A stretch of 64,000 nt of DNA from Amylostereum areolatum. Lineage: Eukaryota > Basidiomycota > Agaricomycetes > Russulales > Stereaceae. How positions within the stretch are numbered: the first letter of the stretch is position 1; each line of letters opens with the position of its first letter. The position numbers were made by a program, and so were the translations under genes. The stretch lies in assembly GCA_012932865.1 (NCBI GenBank), contig SAXG01000068.1, positions 186,001 through 250,000 of the forward strand, read 5' to 3'. This document shows, in pieces, positions 1 through 9,313 of this stretch. The notes under the pieces are model-generated. The model worked only from the letters and a program-made list of their open reading frames with translations. It did not search any database and had not been told where the DNA came from.

Positions 1-712
1 GGCCATGTCGCCCCAGAACGCTTCTGAGCGCGAATTCATGCAAAAGGTGCCCTATGGCAGCGCCGTCGGCTCCCTGCTCTACATCGCGACTGCGACCCGT
101 CCAGACATCGCCTACACTGTCTCCAATCTCTGCCGCTTCATTTCGGACCCAGGTCCTCAGCATTGGCGCGCCGTCCAGCATCTGTTCAAGTACCTCCAGG
201 GCACGAAGGACTTGAAGCTCGTGTACAGGCCGACCGACGACTCCGAGCTGTTCACCACCTTCACAGACTCGGACCACGGCGGAAACGTCGACAATGGCCG
301 CTCCACAGGCGGGTATCTCGTCCGCATTGGTTCTGGCGCTGTCAGCTGGAGCTCTCGCCTCCAATCGCTCGTCGCACAGTCGACGACCGAGGCGGAGTAC
401 ATTGCTGCCGTCGAGGCTGGCAAGGAGATCGTCTGGATGCGCAACCTGCTCTCTGAGTTTGGCTACACAGTCGAGGGCGCTTCGCTCCTGTACTCGGACA
501 ATCAGTCGTCTATCAACGTCTCAAAGAATCCCGAGCATCATGGACGCATGAAGCACCTCGACCTGCGCTTCTACTGGCTGCGAGACGAAGTGGAGGCCGG
601 CCGGATTGTTCTCAAGTTTGTGGGGACAAACGAGATGCCGGCCGACATCCTGACGAAGGCGCTGCCTCGTGAGCGCGTTGTGCGCTGCAGGGAGATGATG
701 GGACTCGAGTAG
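1..712 (+). pseudogene. Copia pol, C-terminal end (RT tail and RNase H), cut by window edge
   Basis: The frame is open from the first base to the TAG at 710-712 and matches the last ~236 codons of the pol ORFs downstream. It holds the Copia RNase H: the FTDSDHGG aspartate motif, the STTEAEY glutamate motif, the LYSDNQSS aspartate motif and the terminal ADILTKALPRE signature. It is the right end of an array unit whose left part is outside the window. The true coding region begins upstream, so the ATG at 5 is not a start. Confidence 0.9.
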
Positions 713-731
713 GCGTCTCATCACGGGGGAG

Positions 732-1182
732 TGTTGAAGATATTCGTTTATGTCTGATTTCTACGCCTTTATTCTGTTCTATCTCCCTTCTATTCGCGTC
801 TATTCCGCTCCATTCACCCTATTATCATCTAATTCCGCGTCTATACCCTCACATGCCCTCTCCACTTCACCCACTGTTCGCTATTGTACTGTACTTACTG
901 TAGTTCAGCCTGAGCTAGCTTCCCTAGCTTCAGTTTCGAGTTAGTTACCGCTTTAGGTCGATTCTCGGCTTATTCCGAGTTTCCTCCCACGCTCCATGGC
1001 CTCTACCTGCAGCCACACGCGTCTGCTCCTCCTCAGTCGCTCATTCTGTGCTGCAGGTATGCCCTTTGCTCGTTTCTGTCTTGTTTCTCAGTCGCTCATT
1101 CTGTGCTGCAGCAATCCACTGTTTGTGTCAGTTCTGAGCGTCCCTAGCTAGTTGGCTAGCCCCTTCAACTGCGACTTCAACA
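732..1182 (+). repeat. Copia LTR, array unit 1
   Basis: A 451-bp LTR bounded by the perfect inverted termini TGTTGAAG and CTTCAACA. It is preceded by a purine tract ACGGGGGAG (723-731), the plus-strand primer site. It appears identical to the LTRs of the full-length copy at 13774 and 19262. It holds a near-duplicated CAGTCGCTCATTCTGTGCTGCAG block (around 1033-1056 and 1090-1113). Confidence 0.95.
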
Positions 1183-1254
1183 GACTGGCCGGGGATTGAA
1201 CCCAGGACCTCCCATATTCTAGAAGGGTGCTCTAACCAACTGAGCTACCTGTCC
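1182..1254 (-). tRNA. tRNA-like sequence (probable pseudo-tRNA) abutting Copia LTR, copy 1
   Basis: Read on the minus strand this folds as a cloverleaf: acceptor GGACAGG, D arm GCTC/GAGC, anticodon stem CCCTT/ATGGG, T arm CTGGG-TTCAATC-CCCGG. The Pol III A box TAGCTCAGTTGG and B box GGTTCAATCC both fit consensus. There is one acceptor mismatch (A5:A68) and one anticodon-stem mismatch (T:T). The loop CTAGAAT gives anticodon AGA, which would be serine, but the variable loop is only five bases (class I), so the identity is anomalous. The acceptor 3' strand runs straight into the LTR end. It is more likely a tRNA-derived relic than a working tRNA gene. Confidence 0.6.
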
Positions 1255-1341
1255 AATAGTGGGAACAGGTTGGTAGTTGATATAGAGAATATCACCGAGC
1301 TCTGATTGTGTGCAACAGGCCAGGGCTTAGCCTTATTTCAA
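1255..1341. other. Unexplained 87-bp filler between tRNA-like sequence and pol
   Basis: This stretch has no counterpart in the full-length Copia copies. It includes a small inverted repeat GATAT-AGAGA-ATATC near 1279. Homology to Copia resumes at CCCGCATCGCC (about 1343). It looks like host sequence that travelled with the tRNA-like segment. The same filler recurs in the other units at +4004 and +8008. Confidence 0.5.
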
Positions 1342-4300
1342 CACCCGCATCGCCACTTCTTCGCCTCCTACCGTCCCCTTCGCACGCCCATTCGCCTCGC
1401 AGACGGAAAGACGGTGTACAGTGCAGGAGTCGGTTCAGTGGTGTTCAATCCGGTTGTAGCAGGAAAGGCGCAGGGTGCCGTCGAGTTTACTAGAGTCCTC
1501 CATGTTCCCCATCTTCGCAATAATCTCCTCTCTGTCCTCTACCTTGCGAAGCATAAGGCGTTCGTCGTCACCATCAAGGGGAGCCGCGTCTCCTTCGCTA
1601 AGGACGGCGCTGTGTGGTTCACTGCAACGATCAACGATGCGAACACCGCCTATCTCGATGGTTCCACCTCTACAGCGTCGCACTACGCCCTATCCGCCGC
1701 GCTCGCCGCCTCTACGCCGCTCGACGCGTCCCTATGGCACCGCCGCCTGGCTCACTTCAACCACGCTGGTCTCCAGCGCATAGTGCGCGAGAATCTCGTC
1801 ACCGGTCTCGTCTTCAACTCGTTAGAGAAGCCCGACCCTATCTGCGAGCCCTGCCTCGCTGGCAAGATGCATGCCGACCCGTTCCCCTCCTCTACCACCG
1901 TCTACACAAAGCGCCTCGCCCTCGTCCACTCTGACCTGCACGGTCCGCTTCCAGTCCGCACCGCCTCTGGCTATCGCTACTGGGTCCTCTACATCGACGC
2001 CGCCTCGCGTTTCTACGCCGTCTACCTGCTTCGCAAGAAGTCGGACCAGTACGAGGCGTTCAAGGACTTCAAAGCGTGGGCCGAGAAGCAGACAGGCGAG
2101 AAGCTGCTCGCGCTGCAGGACGACAAGGGGGGCGAGTACATGGGGCGCAACATGGACGAGTTCTGTTCGCTGCACGGGATCGAGCGCCGTCATACGACGC
2201 GCAATCGCCCTCAGCAGAACGGCGTGGCGGAGCGTGCAAATCGCACCATTGAGGAGGGTGTCACCGCGATGCTTGCGGAGTCCGGCCTGCCTGCGTCTTT
2301 CTGGGGAGAAGCGCTCAGTGCCTACATCCACGTCCGCAACCGCCTGCCCACCGCCGCCATCAAGGCGCACACCACGCCCTTCGAGCTCTGGCACGGGTCC
2401 AAGCCGGATGTGAGTCGTCTGCGCGTGTGGGGATGCACCGCATACGTCCATATCCAGCGCGACAAGCGCAAGGGCCTGCAGCCGCACATGGTGAAGGCCG
2501 CCTTCATCGGGTATCCGGAGGGGTACAAAGGCTGGAAGTTCTGGGACCCTATAGCGAAGAAGGTCATCATTTGCGAGCGCGCCGACTTTGATGAGCGCGA
2601 TTTCCCTCGCTCCAGGCTCAACAAGCCGCTCCTGCCCTCGCCTTCCGCTCCCCTCTTCCCTCCTCCGCCTCCATCGGAGCCTGCTCCCTCTCAGCCGGTG
2701 CTGGATGCCGGGGGAGACGACGACTCGTCCTCTGCTGAGCAAGACGAGCCTGATCTGCCTCCAGCTCCGCCTGCTGATGAGCATGATCAGGATGCGGCCG
2801 ATCCCGCTCCTGCGCCGCCTGCAGCCGATCCTGCACCTCCCTCTCCACATGCGGGTCCTTCGCGGCCTGCTCCTCGAGGGAGGAAGCGCGCCGCCTCGCC
2901 CACCGGTCCTCTGCGCCGTAGCACGCGCGACGCCGTGGTCAAGGCGCGATCGAACAGCTGGCAGCCTCAACCAGTGCCCTCCAAGGCGAAAGTGCGCGAG
3001 CCGCTTCCTGCAGTCGAATCCGACGAGGAGGACGATGCTCACAGCGACTCTCCTGAGCCGTGGGCGAATGACGACGTCTACTCTGCGCAGGAGACGCCTG
3101 AGGCCGCCTTTGCCATCCACACCGCGTTGGAGACTGCCCTTCTATCCGCAGACGGCGAGCCGCTCTCCTACAGGCAGGCTATGCAGCGTCCAGACGCGGA
3201 GATGTGGCTTGCAGCGTGCAGAGAGGAGCTCGACGCGCATGCAGCCAATGGCACCTGGTCTATCGCTTCCCTTCCCCCTGGCGCGCACGCCGTCGCATCG
3301 CGCTGGGTCTTCAAGGTCAAGCGCAAGGAGGACGGCTCCATCGAGCGCTACAAGGCGCGCGTCGTCGCGAAGGGCTTTGCCCAGCGTCCTGGCTTCGACT
3401 ACTTCGAGACCTTCGCTCCCACTGCCAAGTTCCAGGCCATCCGCACTGTCCTCGCCCTCGCCGCCGTCGAGGATCTCCACCTGCGCTCCATCGACATCTC
3501 CCATGCCTTCATCAATGGCGACCTCGATGCGGAGGTCTACATGAAGCAGCCTGAAGGCTTCGAGGAGGGTCCTCCTGGCGCGGTCTGCAAGCTGCAGAAG
3601 TCGATCTACGGCCTCAAGCAGGCCGCTCGCCTGTGGAAGATCAAGCTCATGGAGGTCCTGTGCGACAAGATGGGATTCCGCTGCATCTACAGCGACGCGT
3701 CAATCTACGTGCTCCAGCGCGACGCTGTGCGCGTTCTCCTCCCTGTCTTCGTCGACGACGGCACCCTGGCGTCGAATTCGGAGCCTGTTCTCGACGAGAT
3801 CATCGCCACTCTTCGCACGCACTTCAAGCTGCGAGACCTCGGCCCCACCTCCTTCCTCCTTGGCATCCACATCACTCGAGACCGCTCCCTTCGCACCCTC
3901 TTCCTCTCCCAGCGCCAGTACATCATCGACACGCTTGCGCGCTACAATCACGCCGACTGCCACCCTGTCACCACGCCTATGCTTCCTGGCTCGCGTCTGA
4001 CGAAGGCCATGTCGCCCCAGAACGCTTCTGAGCGCGAATTCATGCAAAAGGTGCCCTATGGCAGCGCCGTCGGCTCCCTGCTCTACATCGCGACTGCGAC
4101 CCGTCCAGACATCGCCTACACTGTCTCCAATCTCTGCCGCTTCATTTCGGACCCAGGTCCTCAGCATTGGCGCGCCGTCCAGCATCTGTTCAAGTACCTC
4201 CAGGGCACGAAGGACTTGAAGCTCGTGTACAGGCCGACCGACGACTCCGAGCTGTTCACCACCTTCACAGACTCGGACCACGGCGGAAACGTCGACAATG

Positions 4301-4716
4301 GCCGCTCCACAGGCGGGTATCTCGTCCGCATTGGTTCTGGCGCTGTCAGCTGGAGCTCTCGCCTCCAATCGCTCGTCGCACAGTCGACGACCGAGGCGGA
4401 GTACATTGCTGCCGTCGAGGCTGGCAAGGAGATCGTCTGGATGCGCAACCTGCTCTCTGAGTTTGGCTACACAGTCGAGGGCGCTTCGCTCCTGTACTCG
4501 GACAATCAGTCGTCTATCAACGTCTCAAAGAATCCCGAGCATCATGGACGCATGAAGCACCTCGACCTGCGCTTCTACTGGCTGCGAGACGAAGTGGAGG
4601 CCGGCCGGATTGTTCTCAAGTTTGTGGGGACAAACGAGATGCCGGCCGACATCCTGACGAAGGCGCTGCCTCGTGAGCGCGTTGTGCGCTGCAGGGAGAT
4701 GATGGGACTCGAGTAG
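1306..4716 (+). CDS. Truncated Copia Pol (integrase-RT-RNase H), array unit 1
   Basis: Open frame of 1136 codons. The first 13 are junction sequence read from a GTG, with no ATG. The rest matches residues 314-1436 of the intact polyprotein at 14244-18554. The integrase zinc region is present (WHRRLAH histidines, then CEPC), as are the DDE residues (HSDLHG, DDKGGEY, the NGVAERANR glutamate region). The Copia RT catalytic motif is FVDDG, and RNase H ends in ADILTKALP. Gag and the DTGA protease motif are deleted, so the unit could not make particles or process itself. A proline/serine-rich linker separates integrase and RT. There are no stops or frameshifts, so the truncation and amplification are recent or artefactual. 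Confidence 0.85.
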   Translation: MCATGQGLALFQHPHRHFFASYRPLRTPIRLADGKTVYSAGVGSVVFNPVVAGKAQGAVEFTRVLHVPHLRNNLLSVLYLAKHKAFVVTIKGSRVSFAKDGAVWFTATINDANTAYLDGSTSTASHYALSAALAASTPLDASLWHRRLAHFNHAGLQRIVRENLVTGLVFNSLEKPDPICEPCLAGKMHADPFPSSTTVYTKRLALVHSDLHGPLPVRTASGYRYWVLYIDAASRFYAVYLLRKKSDQYEAFKDFKAWAEKQTGEKLLALQDDKGGEYMGRNMDEFCSLHGIERRHTTRNRPQQNGVAERANRTIEEGVTAMLAESGLPASFWGEALSAYIHVRNRLPTAAIKAHTTPFELWHGSKPDVSRLRVWGCTAYVHIQRDKRKGLQPHMVKAAFIGYPEGYKGWKFWDPIAKKVIICERADFDERDFPRSRLNKPLLPSPSAPLFPPPPPSEPAPSQPVLDAGGDDDSSSAEQDEPDLPPAPPADEHDQDAADPAPAPPAADPAPPSPHAGPSRPAPRGRKRAASPTGPLRRSTRDAVVKARSNSWQPQPVPSKAKVREPLPAVESDEEDDAHSDSPEPWANDDVYSAQETPEAAFAIHTALETALLSADGEPLSYRQAMQRPDAEMWLAACREELDAHAANGTWSIASLPPGAHAVASRWVFKVKRKEDGSIERYKARVVAKGFAQRPGFDYFETFAPTAKFQAIRTVLALAAVEDLHLRSIDISHAFINGDLDAEVYMKQPEGFEEGPPGAVCKLQKSIYGLKQAARLWKIKLMEVLCDKMGFRCIYSDASIYVLQRDAVRVLLPVFVDDGTLASNSEPVLDEIIATLRTHFKLRDLGPTSFLLGIHITRDRSLRTLFLSQRQYIIDTLARYNHADCHPVTTPMLPGSRLTKAMSPQNASEREFMQKVPYGSAVGSLLYIATATRPDIAYTVSNLCRFISDPGPQHWRAVQHLFKYLQGTKDLKLVYRPTDDSELFTTFTDSDHGGNVDNGRSTGGYLVRIGSGAVSWSSRLQSLVAQSTTEAEYIAAVEAGKEIVWMRNLLSEFGYTVEGASLLYSDNQSSINVSKNPEHHGRMKHLDLRFYWLRDEVEAGRIVLKFVGTNEMPADILTKALPRERVVRCREMMGLE

Positions 4717-4735
4717 GCGTCTCATCACGGGGGAG

Positions 4736-5186
4736 TGTTGAAGATATTCGTTTATGTCTGATTTCTACGCCTTTATTCTGTTCTATCTCCCTTCTATTCG
4801 CGTCTATTCCGCTCCATTCACCCTATTATCATCTAATTCCGCGTCTATACCCTCACATGCCCTCTCCACTTCACCCACTGTTCGCTATTGTACTGTACTT
4901 ACTGTAGTTCAGCCTGAGCTAGCTTCCCTAGCTTCAGTTTCGAGTTAGTTACCGCTTTAGGTCGATTCTCGGCTTATTCCGAGTTTCCTCCCACGCTCCA
5001 TGGCCTCTACCTGCAGCCACACGCGTCTGCTCCTCCTCAGTCGCTCATTCTGTGCTGCAGGTATGCCCTTTGCTCGTTTCTGTCTTGTTTCTCAGTCGCT
5101 CATTCTGTGCTGCAGCAATCCACTGTTTGTGTCAGTTCTGAGCGTCCCTAGCTAGTTGGCTAGCCCCTTCAACTGCGACTTCAACA
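4736..5186 (+). repeat. Copia LTR, array unit 2
   Basis: Second 451-bp LTR of the array, bounded by TGTTGAAG and CTTCAACA, preceded by the purine tract ending at 4735. Confidence 0.95.
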
Positions 5187-5258
5187 GACTGGCCGGGGAT
5201 TGAACCCAGGACCTCCCATATTCTAGAAGGGTGCTCTAACCAACTGAGCTACCTGTCC
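5186..5258 (-). tRNA. tRNA-like sequence abutting Copia LTR, copy 2
   Basis: Exact repeat of the minus-strand cloverleaf at 1182-1254, shifted by one array period. It has the same A and B boxes, the same two stem mismatches and the same AGA anticodon loop. The filler follows at 5259-5345. Confidence 0.6.
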
Positions 5259-5309
5259 AATAGTGGGAACAGGTTGGTAGTTGATATAGAGAATATCACC
5301 GAGCTCTGA

Positions 5310-8300
5310 TTGTGTGCAACAGGCCAGGGCTTAGCCTTATTTCAACACCCGCATCGCCACTTCTTCGCCTCCTACCGTCCCCTTCGCACGCCCATTCGCC
5401 TCGCAGACGGAAAGACGGTGTACAGTGCAGGAGTCGGTTCAGTGGTGTTCAATCCGGTTGTAGCAGGAAAGGCGCAGGGTGCCGTCGAGTTTACTAGAGT
5501 CCTCCATGTTCCCCATCTTCGCAATAATCTCCTCTCTGTCCTCTACCTTGCGAAGCATAAGGCGTTCGTCGTCACCATCAAGGGGAGCCGCGTCTCCTTC
5601 GCTAAGGACGGCGCTGTGTGGTTCACTGCAACGATCAACGATGCGAACACCGCCTATCTCGATGGTTCCACCTCTACAGCGTCGCACTACGCCCTATCCG
5701 CCGCGCTCGCCGCCTCTACGCCGCTCGACGCGTCCCTATGGCACCGCCGCCTGGCTCACTTCAACCACGCTGGTCTCCAGCGCATAGTGCGCGAGAATCT
5801 CGTCACCGGTCTCGTCTTCAACTCGTTAGAGAAGCCCGACCCTATCTGCGAGCCCTGCCTCGCTGGCAAGATGCATGCCGACCCGTTCCCCTCCTCTACC
5901 ACCGTCTACACAAAGCGCCTCGCCCTCGTCCACTCTGACCTGCACGGTCCGCTTCCAGTCCGCACCGCCTCTGGCTATCGCTACTGGGTCCTCTACATCG
6001 ACGCCGCCTCGCGTTTCTACGCCGTCTACCTGCTTCGCAAGAAGTCGGACCAGTACGAGGCGTTCAAGGACTTCAAAGCGTGGGCCGAGAAGCAGACAGG
6101 CGAGAAGCTGCTCGCGCTGCAGGACGACAAGGGGGGCGAGTACATGGGGCGCAACATGGACGAGTTCTGTTCGCTGCACGGGATCGAGCGCCGTCATACG
6201 ACGCGCAATCGCCCTCAGCAGAACGGCGTGGCGGAGCGTGCAAATCGCACCATTGAGGAGGGTGTCACCGCGATGCTTGCGGAGTCCGGCCTGCCTGCGT
6301 CTTTCTGGGGAGAAGCGCTCAGTGCCTACATCCACGTCCGCAACCGCCTGCCCACCGCCGCCATCAAGGCGCACACCACGCCCTTCGAGCTCTGGCACGG
6401 GTCCAAGCCGGATGTGAGTCGTCTGCGCGTGTGGGGATGCACCGCATACGTCCATATCCAGCGCGACAAGCGCAAGGGCCTGCAGCCGCACATGGTGAAG
6501 GCCGCCTTCATCGGGTATCCGGAGGGGTACAAAGGCTGGAAGTTCTGGGACCCTATAGCGAAGAAGGTCATCATTTGCGAGCGCGCCGACTTTGATGAGC
6601 GCGATTTCCCTCGCTCCAGGCTCAACAAGCCGCTCCTGCCCTCGCCTTCCGCTCCCCTCTTCCCTCCTCCGCCTCCATCGGAGCCTGCTCCCTCTCAGCC
6701 GGTGCTGGATGCCGGGGGAGACGACGACTCGTCCTCTGCTGAGCAAGACGAGCCTGATCTGCCTCCAGCTCCGCCTGCTGATGAGCATGATCAGGATGCG
6801 GCCGATCCCGCTCCTGCGCCGCCTGCAGCCGATCCTGCACCTCCCTCTCCACATGCGGGTCCTTCGCGGCCTGCTCCTCGAGGGAGGAAGCGCGCCGCCT
6901 CGCCCACCGGTCCTCTGCGCCGTAGCACGCGCGACGCCGTGGTCAAGGCGCGATCGAACAGCTGGCAGCCTCAACCAGTGCCCTCCAAGGCGAAAGTGCG
7001 CGAGCCGCTTCCTGCAGTCGAATCCGACGAGGAGGACGATGCTCACAGCGACTCTCCTGAGCCGTGGGCGAATGACGACGTCTACTCTGCGCAGGAGACG
7101 CCTGAGGCCGCCTTTGCCATCCACACCGCGTTGGAGACTGCCCTTCTATCCGCAGACGGCGAGCCGCTCTCCTACAGGCAGGCTATGCAGCGTCCAGACG
7201 CGGAGATGTGGCTTGCAGCGTGCAGAGAGGAGCTCGACGCGCATGCAGCCAATGGCACCTGGTCTATCGCTTCCCTTCCCCCTGGCGCGCACGCCGTCGC
7301 ATCGCGCTGGGTCTTCAAGGTCAAGCGCAAGGAGGACGGCTCCATCGAGCGCTACAAGGCGCGCGTCGTCGCGAAGGGCTTTGCCCAGCGTCCTGGCTTC
7401 GACTACTTCGAGACCTTCGCTCCCACTGCCAAGTTCCAGGCCATCCGCACTGTCCTCGCCCTCGCCGCCGTCGAGGATCTCCACCTGCGCTCCATCGACA
7501 TCTCCCATGCCTTCATCAATGGCGACCTCGATGCGGAGGTCTACATGAAGCAGCCTGAAGGCTTCGAGGAGGGTCCTCCTGGCGCGGTCTGCAAGCTGCA
7601 GAAGTCGATCTACGGCCTCAAGCAGGCCGCTCGCCTGTGGAAGATCAAGCTCATGGAGGTCCTGTGCGACAAGATGGGATTCCGCTGCATCTACAGCGAC
7701 GCGTCAATCTACGTGCTCCAGCGCGACGCTGTGCGCGTTCTCCTCCCTGTCTTCGTCGACGACGGCACCCTGGCGTCGAATTCGGAGCCTGTTCTCGACG
7801 AGATCATCGCCACTCTTCGCACGCACTTCAAGCTGCGAGACCTCGGCCCCACCTCCTTCCTCCTTGGCATCCACATCACTCGAGACCGCTCCCTTCGCAC
7901 CCTCTTCCTCTCCCAGCGCCAGTACATCATCGACACGCTTGCGCGCTACAATCACGCCGACTGCCACCCTGTCACCACGCCTATGCTTCCTGGCTCGCGT
8001 CTGACGAAGGCCATGTCGCCCCAGAACGCTTCTGAGCGCGAATTCATGCAAAAGGTGCCCTATGGCAGCGCCGTCGGCTCCCTGCTCTACATCGCGACTG
8101 CGACCCGTCCAGACATCGCCTACACTGTCTCCAATCTCTGCCGCTTCATTTCGGACCCAGGTCCTCAGCATTGGCGCGCCGTCCAGCATCTGTTCAAGTA
8201 CCTCCAGGGCACGAAGGACTTGAAGCTCGTGTACAGGCCGACCGACGACTCCGAGCTGTTCACCACCTTCACAGACTCGGACCACGGCGGAAACGTCGAC

Positions 8301-8720
8301 AATGGCCGCTCCACAGGCGGGTATCTCGTCCGCATTGGTTCTGGCGCTGTCAGCTGGAGCTCTCGCCTCCAATCGCTCGTCGCACAGTCGACGACCGAGG
8401 CGGAGTACATTGCTGCCGTCGAGGCTGGCAAGGAGATCGTCTGGATGCGCAACCTGCTCTCTGAGTTTGGCTACACAGTCGAGGGCGCTTCGCTCCTGTA
8501 CTCGGACAATCAGTCGTCTATCAACGTCTCAAAGAATCCCGAGCATCATGGACGCATGAAGCACCTCGACCTGCGCTTCTACTGGCTGCGAGACGAAGTG
8601 GAGGCCGGCCGGATTGTTCTCAAGTTTGTGGGGACAAACGAGATGCCGGCCGACATCCTGACGAAGGCGCTGCCTCGTGAGCGCGTTGTGCGCTGCAGGG
8701 AGATGATGGGACTCGAGTAG
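5310..8720 (+). CDS. Truncated Copia Pol, array unit 2
   Basis: Second copy of the 1136-codon integrase-RT-RNase H frame, with no difference from the first that I could see. It lacks gag, the protease active site and any ATG near the junction. Any translation would need a GTG or an internal methionine, or the ORF may never be translated. Confidence 0.85.
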   Translation: MCATGQGLALFQHPHRHFFASYRPLRTPIRLADGKTVYSAGVGSVVFNPVVAGKAQGAVEFTRVLHVPHLRNNLLSVLYLAKHKAFVVTIKGSRVSFAKDGAVWFTATINDANTAYLDGSTSTASHYALSAALAASTPLDASLWHRRLAHFNHAGLQRIVRENLVTGLVFNSLEKPDPICEPCLAGKMHADPFPSSTTVYTKRLALVHSDLHGPLPVRTASGYRYWVLYIDAASRFYAVYLLRKKSDQYEAFKDFKAWAEKQTGEKLLALQDDKGGEYMGRNMDEFCSLHGIERRHTTRNRPQQNGVAERANRTIEEGVTAMLAESGLPASFWGEALSAYIHVRNRLPTAAIKAHTTPFELWHGSKPDVSRLRVWGCTAYVHIQRDKRKGLQPHMVKAAFIGYPEGYKGWKFWDPIAKKVIICERADFDERDFPRSRLNKPLLPSPSAPLFPPPPPSEPAPSQPVLDAGGDDDSSSAEQDEPDLPPAPPADEHDQDAADPAPAPPAADPAPPSPHAGPSRPAPRGRKRAASPTGPLRRSTRDAVVKARSNSWQPQPVPSKAKVREPLPAVESDEEDDAHSDSPEPWANDDVYSAQETPEAAFAIHTALETALLSADGEPLSYRQAMQRPDAEMWLAACREELDAHAANGTWSIASLPPGAHAVASRWVFKVKRKEDGSIERYKARVVAKGFAQRPGFDYFETFAPTAKFQAIRTVLALAAVEDLHLRSIDISHAFINGDLDAEVYMKQPEGFEEGPPGAVCKLQKSIYGLKQAARLWKIKLMEVLCDKMGFRCIYSDASIYVLQRDAVRVLLPVFVDDGTLASNSEPVLDEIIATLRTHFKLRDLGPTSFLLGIHITRDRSLRTLFLSQRQYIIDTLARYNHADCHPVTTPMLPGSRLTKAMSPQNASEREFMQKVPYGSAVGSLLYIATATRPDIAYTVSNLCRFISDPGPQHWRAVQHLFKYLQGTKDLKLVYRPTDDSELFTTFTDSDHGGNVDNGRSTGGYLVRIGSGAVSWSSRLQSLVAQSTTEAEYIAAVEAGKEIVWMRNLLSEFGYTVEGASLLYSDNQSSINVSKNPEHHGRMKHLDLRFYWLRDEVEAGRIVLKFVGTNEMPADILTKALPRERVVRCREMMGLE

Positions 8721-8739
8721 GCGTCTCATCACGGGGGAG

Positions 8740-9190
8740 TGTTGAAGATATTCGTTTATGTCTGATTTCTACGCCTTTATTCTGTTCTATCTCCCTTCTA
8801 TTCGCGTCTATTCCGCTCCATTCACCCTATTATCATCTAATTCCGCGTCTATACCCTCACATGCCCTCTCCACTTCACCCACTGTTCGCTATTGTACTGT
8901 ACTTACTGTAGTTCAGCCTGAGCTAGCTTCCCTAGCTTCAGTTTCGAGTTAGTTACCGCTTTAGGTCGATTCTCGGCTTATTCCGAGTTTCCTCCCACGC
9001 TCCATGGCCTCTACCTGCAGCCACACGCGTCTGCTCCTCCTCAGTCGCTCATTCTGTGCTGCAGGTATGCCCTTTGCTCGTTTCTGTCTTGTTTCTCAGT
9101 CGCTCATTCTGTGCTGCAGCAATCCACTGTTTGTGTCAGTTCTGAGCGTCCCTAGCTAGTTGGCTAGCCCCTTCAACTGCGACTTCAACA
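8740..9190 (+). repeat. Copia LTR, array unit 3
   Basis: Third 451-bp LTR of the array with the same termini and preceding purine tract. Confidence 0.95.
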
Positions 9191-9262
9191 GACTGGCCGG
9201 GGATTGAACCCAGGACCTCCCATATTCTAGAAGGGTGCTCTAACCAACTGAGCTACCTGTCC
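9190..9262 (-). tRNA. tRNA-like sequence abutting Copia LTR, copy 3
   Basis: Third exact copy of the minus-strand tRNA-like cloverleaf. The last LTR of the array, ending at 13194, has no such sequence after it, because Gypsy sequence follows directly. Confidence 0.6.
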
Positions 9263-9313
9263 AATAGTGGGAACAGGTTGGTAGTTGATATAGAGAATAT
9301 CACCGAGCTCTGA

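Noticed and set aside
1182..1254. Reading the tRNA-like sequence as an extended primer-binding site of the array units
   Set aside because: A TGG does occur three bases after the LTR, but complementarity covers a whole cloverleaf rather than 10-18 bases. The true primer site of this family is the half-tRNA type at 19243-19261.
1822..3120. 432-codon minus-strand open frame opposite the Copia pol linker (and its repeats at 5826, 9830 and 15840)
   Set aside because: Antisense shadow of GC-rich pol: Arg-rich composition, no motif, present only because the sense codons are GC-biased.
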